NCBI GenBank assembly: GCA_039820405.1
Contig: JBCBQC010000002.1
Span: 186,001 to 250,000, forward strand
Origin: CALLVY01 sp937899855
Lineage (GTDB): Bacteria; Bacteroidota; Bacteroidia; Chitinophagales; Saprospiraceae
Reading direction: 5' to 3'
DNA length: 64,000 nt
Shown: positions 60,732-64,000 of the stretch, piece after piece
How the letters are laid out: each line of letters begins with the position of its first letter
How positions within the stretch are numbered: the stretch's first letter is position 1
Made by a program: the position numbers and the translations under genes
The notes under the pieces: generated by a model
What the model was told of the DNA's origin: nothing
Databases searched by the model: none
What the model saw: only the letters and a program-made list of their open reading frames with translations

Positions 60732-60791
60732 CGGTGCACAAAGATACGGACTTTGGAAGGAAAAGCCTTTGGACAGTGTCGCTCACTCGCC

Positions 60792-61547
60792 TCAAAAGAA
60801 AAATAAACGGACCAATGCCAGGACGATAATCACCACCAAAAAGCGATAGGCCCACAGGTCCGCTTGGGGGTGTTGGGAGGCAAAGTTTGCCGCAATCGTG
60901 GCACCGATCACCTGCCCCAGGGCCAGCAACAGGCCAAAGGGCCAATGGATCAGTCCTTGCCACTGAAAGATGGCGATACACAGCAACGTATACGCACTTA
61001 CCGCCACCAATTTGACGGCGTTGGCATCGTTGATGCTATAGCGAGCCCCCAGGACCATTGCCGCGAGAAAGAAAATGCCCATCCCCATTTGGATAAAGCC
61101 CCCGTAAAAGCCGATGGCCAGGAACAGTGGGATGGCCACCCAGAGTCGGGGCGCGCGTTCGTAGTCAGTGGTGCGAAGCCAGCGTTTGGGTTTGACCAAG
61201 ATGACCACCAACATCAGGACCATCATCAAGCGAAAGACCTCGCGAAACTGCTCGTTGCTCACCCACACCGCCAGCAACACCCCGCCGATGGCTCCAATGA
61301 TGGTCGGAATTAGGTAAGGCCCACTACGCTCCAGGTTCAACTTGCCGTTGCGGTGGAAGATCAAAGCCCCCACCATACTGCCGGAGAAGACGCCGAGGCG
61401 GTTGCTCCCATTGGCCAAATTGGGGGGTAGCTGCAACAATTCGGTGAGAATCAGCAGGGTGATGGCCGAGCCATTGCCCGCCAGGGTGTTGATGATCCCC
61501 GCGGCCGTTCCCCCAATCAAAGCGATGATGAGGTCAGTCCATTCCAT
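60792..61547 (-). CDS. TSUP family membrane transporter (TauE/SafE-like)
   Basis: A 251-residue protein with about eight hydrophobic helices. The two-repeat TSUP pattern is visible: GGTAAGIINTLAGNGSAITL and GFYGGFIQMGMGIFFLAAMVLGA (Gly-rich repeat motif). Members export sulfite, sulfonates or related anions. The true start is the ATG at 61547 (MEWTDLIIALIGG); the long ORF upstream is an artefact. The start overlaps the epimerase 3' end by 14 bp. Confidence 0.92.
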   Translation of the reverse strand: MEWTDLIIALIGGTAAGIINTLAGNGSAITLLILTELLQLPPNLANGSNRLGVFSGSMVGALIFHRNGKLNLERSGPYLIPTIIGAIGGVLLAVWVSNEQFREVFRLMMVLMLVVILVKPKRWLRTTDYERAPRLWVAIPLFLAIGFYGGFIQMGMGIFFLAAMVLGARYSINDANAVKLVAVSAYTLLCIAIFQWQGLIHWPFGLLLALGQVIGATIAANFASQHPQADLWAYRFLVVIIVLALVRLFFF

Positions 61548-61965
61548 CGGTAGCGGGATCCGCAGCGGGAATTTCCTGGCACAACTCGACCAGGACGCCA
61601 TTGGCGGATTTGGGATGTAGAAAGCAGACGAGCTTATTGTCGGCACCGCGTTTGGGCCGTTCGTTGAGCAGGGTGAAGCCCTCGGCAGCGAGGCGCTGCA
61701 TCTCGGCTTCAATATCGGCGACCTCGAAGGCCAGGTGGTGAATCCCTTCCCCCCGCTTGTCGATAAACCGGGCGATGGGACTGGCCGGGTCGCTGGCCTC
61801 CAGCAATTCGATCTTCGATTCGCCAATGCGGAAAAAGGAGGTATTGACGTGCTCGGAATCTACGGCTTCGATTTTGTAGTGGGGTGCCCCCAGCAATTGG
61901 GCAAAAAGCGCGTTGCTCCGCGCCAAGTCGCGGACCGCGATCCCAATGTGTTCAATTTTTAACAT
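61534..61965 (-). CDS. mce: methylmalonyl-CoA epimerase
   Basis: A 143-residue VOC-fold metalloenzyme that interconverts the two methylmalonyl-CoA epimers in propionate metabolism. Features are the metal-binding His in IEHIGIAV, the HVNTSFFRIGESKIELLEA strand with its Glu, and GIHHLAFEV with the second His, then VLVELCQEI with the last Glu. The ATG at 61965 is the true start; the ORF extends two codons to a TTG. It is the first gene of a leftward mce-TSUP-helicase series. Confidence 0.93.
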   Translation of the reverse strand: MLKIEHIGIAVRDLARSNALFAQLLGAPHYKIEAVDSEHVNTSFFRIGESKIELLEASDPASPIARFIDKRGEGIHHLAFEVADIEAEMQRLAAEGFTLLNERPKRGADNKLVCFLHPKSANGVLVELCQEIPAADPATDGMD

Positions 61966-62334
61966 AGGCAACGATTGTGGCCCACAAGGTAGCGAGATTT
62001 TTGAAAAAGGAGGCTCCTCCTTCTCCGCTTCCCCGAAAGAAAACCACGAGAAGTTGGAGCCCGCCTGACATATGTATCGCTATCCGTTGACGGGAGGTCA
62101 GGTGCCCACCAATCGAGACAAAAAATGTCCAGGACCTCGGGGAAACCCGAAGACGGAATCGTGGAGACCTCTCCCATTTTTAGAATCCCGGGGGGGAACA
62201 ATCAATCGCTTGGAACAAAAGTAGGCCGCGGGGGAGACGCGACCCATTACAATTTATCGACTTTTTACCGGGCCCAAAAAAACCCCGAGCGGAGGTCGGG
62301 GTCATTGGCAAGTTGGTGGGATGGAGTGGGGATG
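61966..62334. other. 369-bp intergenic region
   Basis: It separates the epimerase gene from the ParA-like gene upstream, both leftward. It holds the ParA terminator (62276-62302). I see no promoter with both elements and no convincing gene; the ORFs in this stretch lack recognisable motifs. Confidence 0.45.
62276..62302 (-). terminator. intrinsic terminator after the ParA-like gene
   Basis: On the minus strand ACCCCGA and TCGGGGT form a 7-bp stem around a 6-base loop and run into seven T residues. Confidence 0.92.
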
Positions 62335-63012
62335 CTAGAGTTTGAACTTGCGGCAGAACTCCTTGTAAAAACCCTCGAAGCGACGCAGGCCCTCGGCGGT
62401 TTCCATCACTGAGGTAAAGAAGGAGGGCAGGGTATAAATCTTGAGATCCGCCAGTGAATTTTTAAACATTTTCAAGCCTTGTTTGCGCATGGCTTCCTCC
62501 GCCAAGTCGTTGGTTTTACGGAGGTTGCGACGGTTGATAAAGCCGTAATAGGTCAATTTTTCCCCCACCTCCTCCTTAAATTCGGCCGCCTCCTCGATGA
62601 TGGCGAGAAAATCGAGGGAAGAAAGTACGTCCACTTCGCTACCGATAACGGGCATGAGGATGGAGTCGCAATTGTACAGGAGCATGACGGTAGCGTTGTC
62701 CTTTTTGTTGTCCGTCATCCGGGGGATGTCTACGAAGATAAGGTCGTAGTCCTGGCCAAAGCGTTTGAGAAAAGTTTGCACTTTCCGCGCCGTAATTTCT
62801 TCCACCTCAATGGCTGGTTCGTACTCCTCCCCCATCAAATCAATCTCGTTTTGGTACATCTCCGCGATACTGCCCTGATTATCGCAATCGAGGATGAGTA
62901 CGCGTTTCTTTTTGTGTCGGGCCAGGGCGACGGCGAGTAAAATGGTAACAATCGACTTGCCAACGCCTCCTTTACGGTTGGCAACGCTGATGATTCTGGT
63001 TTCCTTTGCCAT
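62335..63012 (-). CDS. orphan ParA/MinD-family ATPase
   Basis: A 225-residue deviant Walker A ATPase. The loop is RKGGVGKSIVT (residues 13-23), followed by LILDCDNQGSIAEMY (Walker B-like) and the DLIFVDIPRM acidic motif. No N-terminal DNA-binding extension is visible, and no ParB or parS is adjacent, so chromosome segregation, cargo positioning or a MinD-like role cannot be separated. It is transcribed alone to the terminator behind it. Confidence 0.9.
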   Translation of the reverse strand: MAKETRIISVANRKGGVGKSIVTILLAVALARHKKKRVLILDCDNQGSIAEMYQNEIDLMGEEYEPAIEVEEITARKVQTFLKRFGQDYDLIFVDIPRMTDNKKDNATVMLLYNCDSILMPVIGSEVDVLSSLDFLAIIEEAAEFKEEVGEKLTYYGFINRRNLRKTNDLAEEAMRKQGLKMFKNSLADLKIYTLPSFFTSVMETAEGLRRFEGFYKEFCRKFKL

Positions 63013-63264
63013 GCTTGTGCATTGAGTTTTTTGGATGAAAAAGACTTGGGTGGTGTATGGATTACAATGTTAACGGTTTTGCTCCAAAATTCAAAAAACC
63101 GCCAGCGCTTAGCCTCCGACGGCCCCGCGGTTCCGCAATTGATGAAATATTGCTAAATTGAGAGCGGCTGATCGTTCCCAGGGGCTCACGTGCGCCAGCG
63201 TGGAGCGCCAGCCGCCACCGCACGACGTGGCCCTTTATTTTTCAACACCAAATAATTCCCGCGT

Positions 63265-63789
63265 ATGGCATTCGCAAGACCTTTCAATATGCACCAGTGG
63301 ATCGAGGACAACCGCCAGTTTCTCCAACCTCCCGTCGGCAACAAACAGGTTTACCTCAACAATGAGGACTACATCGTGATGGTCGTCGGTGGGCCCAATG
63401 GCCGCAAAGATTATCACTTTGAAGATGGCGAGGAGCTGTTTTACCAGTTCAAGGGCGACATCATCCTCAAGATCATCAACGAACGGGGCGAACCCGAAGA
63501 TATTCCCATCCGCGAAGGGGAAATGTTTTTACTCCCCCCCCGAATCCCCCATTCGCCCCAACGTCCCGCGGGTACCGTCGGTCTGGTGATCGAACGCTAC
63601 CGCAAGAAAGGCGAATTGGATAAGCTGATGTGGTTTTGCGAAAATTGCAACCAAAAACTCCACGAAGACAGCTTTGAGATGACCGACATCGTCAACCAAC
63701 TACCCGTAGTGATCCGCAATTATATGGAGGACGAAAACAAGCGGACCTGCAAAAAATGTGGCACCGTGATGGAAAAGCCCGCTAATTAG
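63265..63789 (+). CDS. 3-hydroxyanthranilate 3,4-dioxygenase
   Basis: A 174-residue cupin dioxygenase of the kynurenine pathway that opens 3-hydroxyanthranilate towards quinolinate and NAD. The cupin motif GPNGRKDYHFEDGEELFYQFKG-type segment holds the Fe-binding His and Glu (YHFEDGEELF), and LPPRIPHSPQRPAGTVGLVIER gives the third ligand His and the substrate Arg region. The C-terminus has two CxxC pairs (CENC and CKKC), the rubredoxin-like iron site of the bacterial enzyme. The other kynurenine genes are not adjacent. Confidence 0.95.
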   Translation: MAFARPFNMHQWIEDNRQFLQPPVGNKQVYLNNEDYIVMVVGGPNGRKDYHFEDGEELFYQFKGDIILKIINERGEPEDIPIREGEMFLLPPRIPHSPQRPAGTVGLVIERYRKKGELDKLMWFCENCNQKLHEDSFEMTDIVNQLPVVIRNYMEDENKRTCKKCGTVMEKPAN

Positions 63790-63837
63790 AATTTTGGTGA
63801 ACAAAACTTCCCTAATTTCGCAGCTCGAATCCAATCC

Positions 63838-64000
63838 ATGACTGCGAAGAAAAAGAACATCTACTTTGCCTCCGATTTTCACCTGGGGGCCGTCGGAGCC
63901 CGCTCCAGTCGCGAGCGCGAACGCGAAATTGTTCGCTGGCTGGAACAGATCCGGGAGGACGCCGCCGCCCTCTACCTGGTCGGAGACGTCTTCGACTTTT
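63838..64000 (+). CDS. lpxH: UDP-2,3-diacylglucosamine diphosphatase-like metallophosphoesterase (partial)
   Basis: The first 54 codons of a gene that continues beyond the window. They read MTAKKKNIYFASDFHLGAVG, with the first metal-binding Asp-x-His motif (DFHLG), and end at VGDVFDF, the second (GD) motif. This is the calcineurin-like fold; LpxH, acting in lipid A biosynthesis, is the best fit, but other phosphoesterases share the motifs. TAATTTCG (63813-63820) with TTTG (63793-63796, 16-base spacing) could be a weak promoter. Confidence 0.75.
   Translation, partial: MTAKKKNIYFASDFHLGAVGARSSREREREIVRWLEQIREDAAALYLVGDVFDF

Noticed and set aside
61548..61826. 92-residue N-terminal extension of the TSUP transporter frame
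   Set aside because: It overlaps the epimerase gene in another frame and has Ser/Arg/Pro-rich shadow composition; the transporter starts at 61547.
61959..62201. 80-codon minus-strand ORF between epimerase and ParA
   Set aside because: No motif, and it covers the upstream region of the epimerase gene.

Overview
The window looks like an ordinary chromosomal stretch of a member of the Bacteroidota, most likely a moderately GC-rich marine or freshwater Saprospiria/Lewinella-type organism (the order is inferred, not proven). The evidence is: several secreted proteins ending in type IX secretion (T9SS) C-terminal sorting domains; Omp28-like, DUF6029-like and DUF5723-like envelope proteins; an ATP synthase operon atpBEFHAG without atpD/atpC; a Rho factor with a long disordered insertion; and promoters of the Bacteroidota type (TTTG, 17-20 bases, TAnnTTTG) without Shine-Dalgarno sequences. 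I see no insertion sequence, prophage, CRISPR array, rRNA or tRNA.

Layout. 1-2.5 kb: the end-truncated DNA polymerase III delta' gene, a glutathione peroxidase and a 6-pyruvoyl-tetrahydropterin synthase/QueD gene with a long leader holding a terminator-like hairpin. 2.5-8.3 kb: three secreted T9SS proteins, two with thioredoxin-like CxxC domains and one with four PKD domains. 8.6-11.8 kb: a two-gene redox unit (pyridine nucleotide-disulfide type flavoprotein plus NapH/NosR-like polytopic 4Fe-4S protein). 11.8-17.7 kb (minus strand): a likely operon of a sugar-nucleotidyltransferase, an unknown two-TM protein, an M48 protease, an unknown secreted protein and a GNAT acetyltransferase. 17.8-23.3 kb: atpBEFHAG, whose a subunit carries a striking His/Asp-rich periplasmic extension. 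23.4-28.6 kb: pheT, a coiled-coil protein, zapA and RNase Y. 28.6-31.9 kb: an Omp28-like lipoprotein, a DUF6029-like barrel and a divergent TlpA. 31.9-40.8 kb: fatty acid hydroxylase/sterol desaturase, ArsR regulator, ABC-F ATPase, Prc protease, membrane pyrophosphatase and nitroreductase.

40.8-47.4 kb is the most unusual part: a single-polypeptide fusion of a TroA/ZnuA-like metal-binding protein, a transmembrane helix and an ABC ATPase, behind a DtxR/MntR-like operator and without an adjacent permease; then a head-to-head gene pair in which both reading frames appear to have lost their start codons; then two envelope proteins and an 11-bp tandem repeat. 47.4-64 kb is mostly housekeeping: beta-CASP nuclease, frr, a NYN/PIN-like protein, a YugP-like peptidase, serS divergent from rho (overlapping promoters, long rho leader), rpmH-rnpA, a LytS/LytTR two-component pair, a helicase-nuclease, a TSUP transporter, methylmalonyl-CoA epimerase, an orphan ParA, 3-hydroxyanthranilate dioxygenase and the start of lpxH.

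Best candidates for something undescribed are the metal-ABC fusion with its operator, the His-rich F0 a subunit, the flavoprotein/Fe-S membrane module with paired upstream repeats, the leader before the pterin synthase gene, and the missing-intergenic junction at about 43.49 kb. All identifications come from reading motifs; no database search was run.
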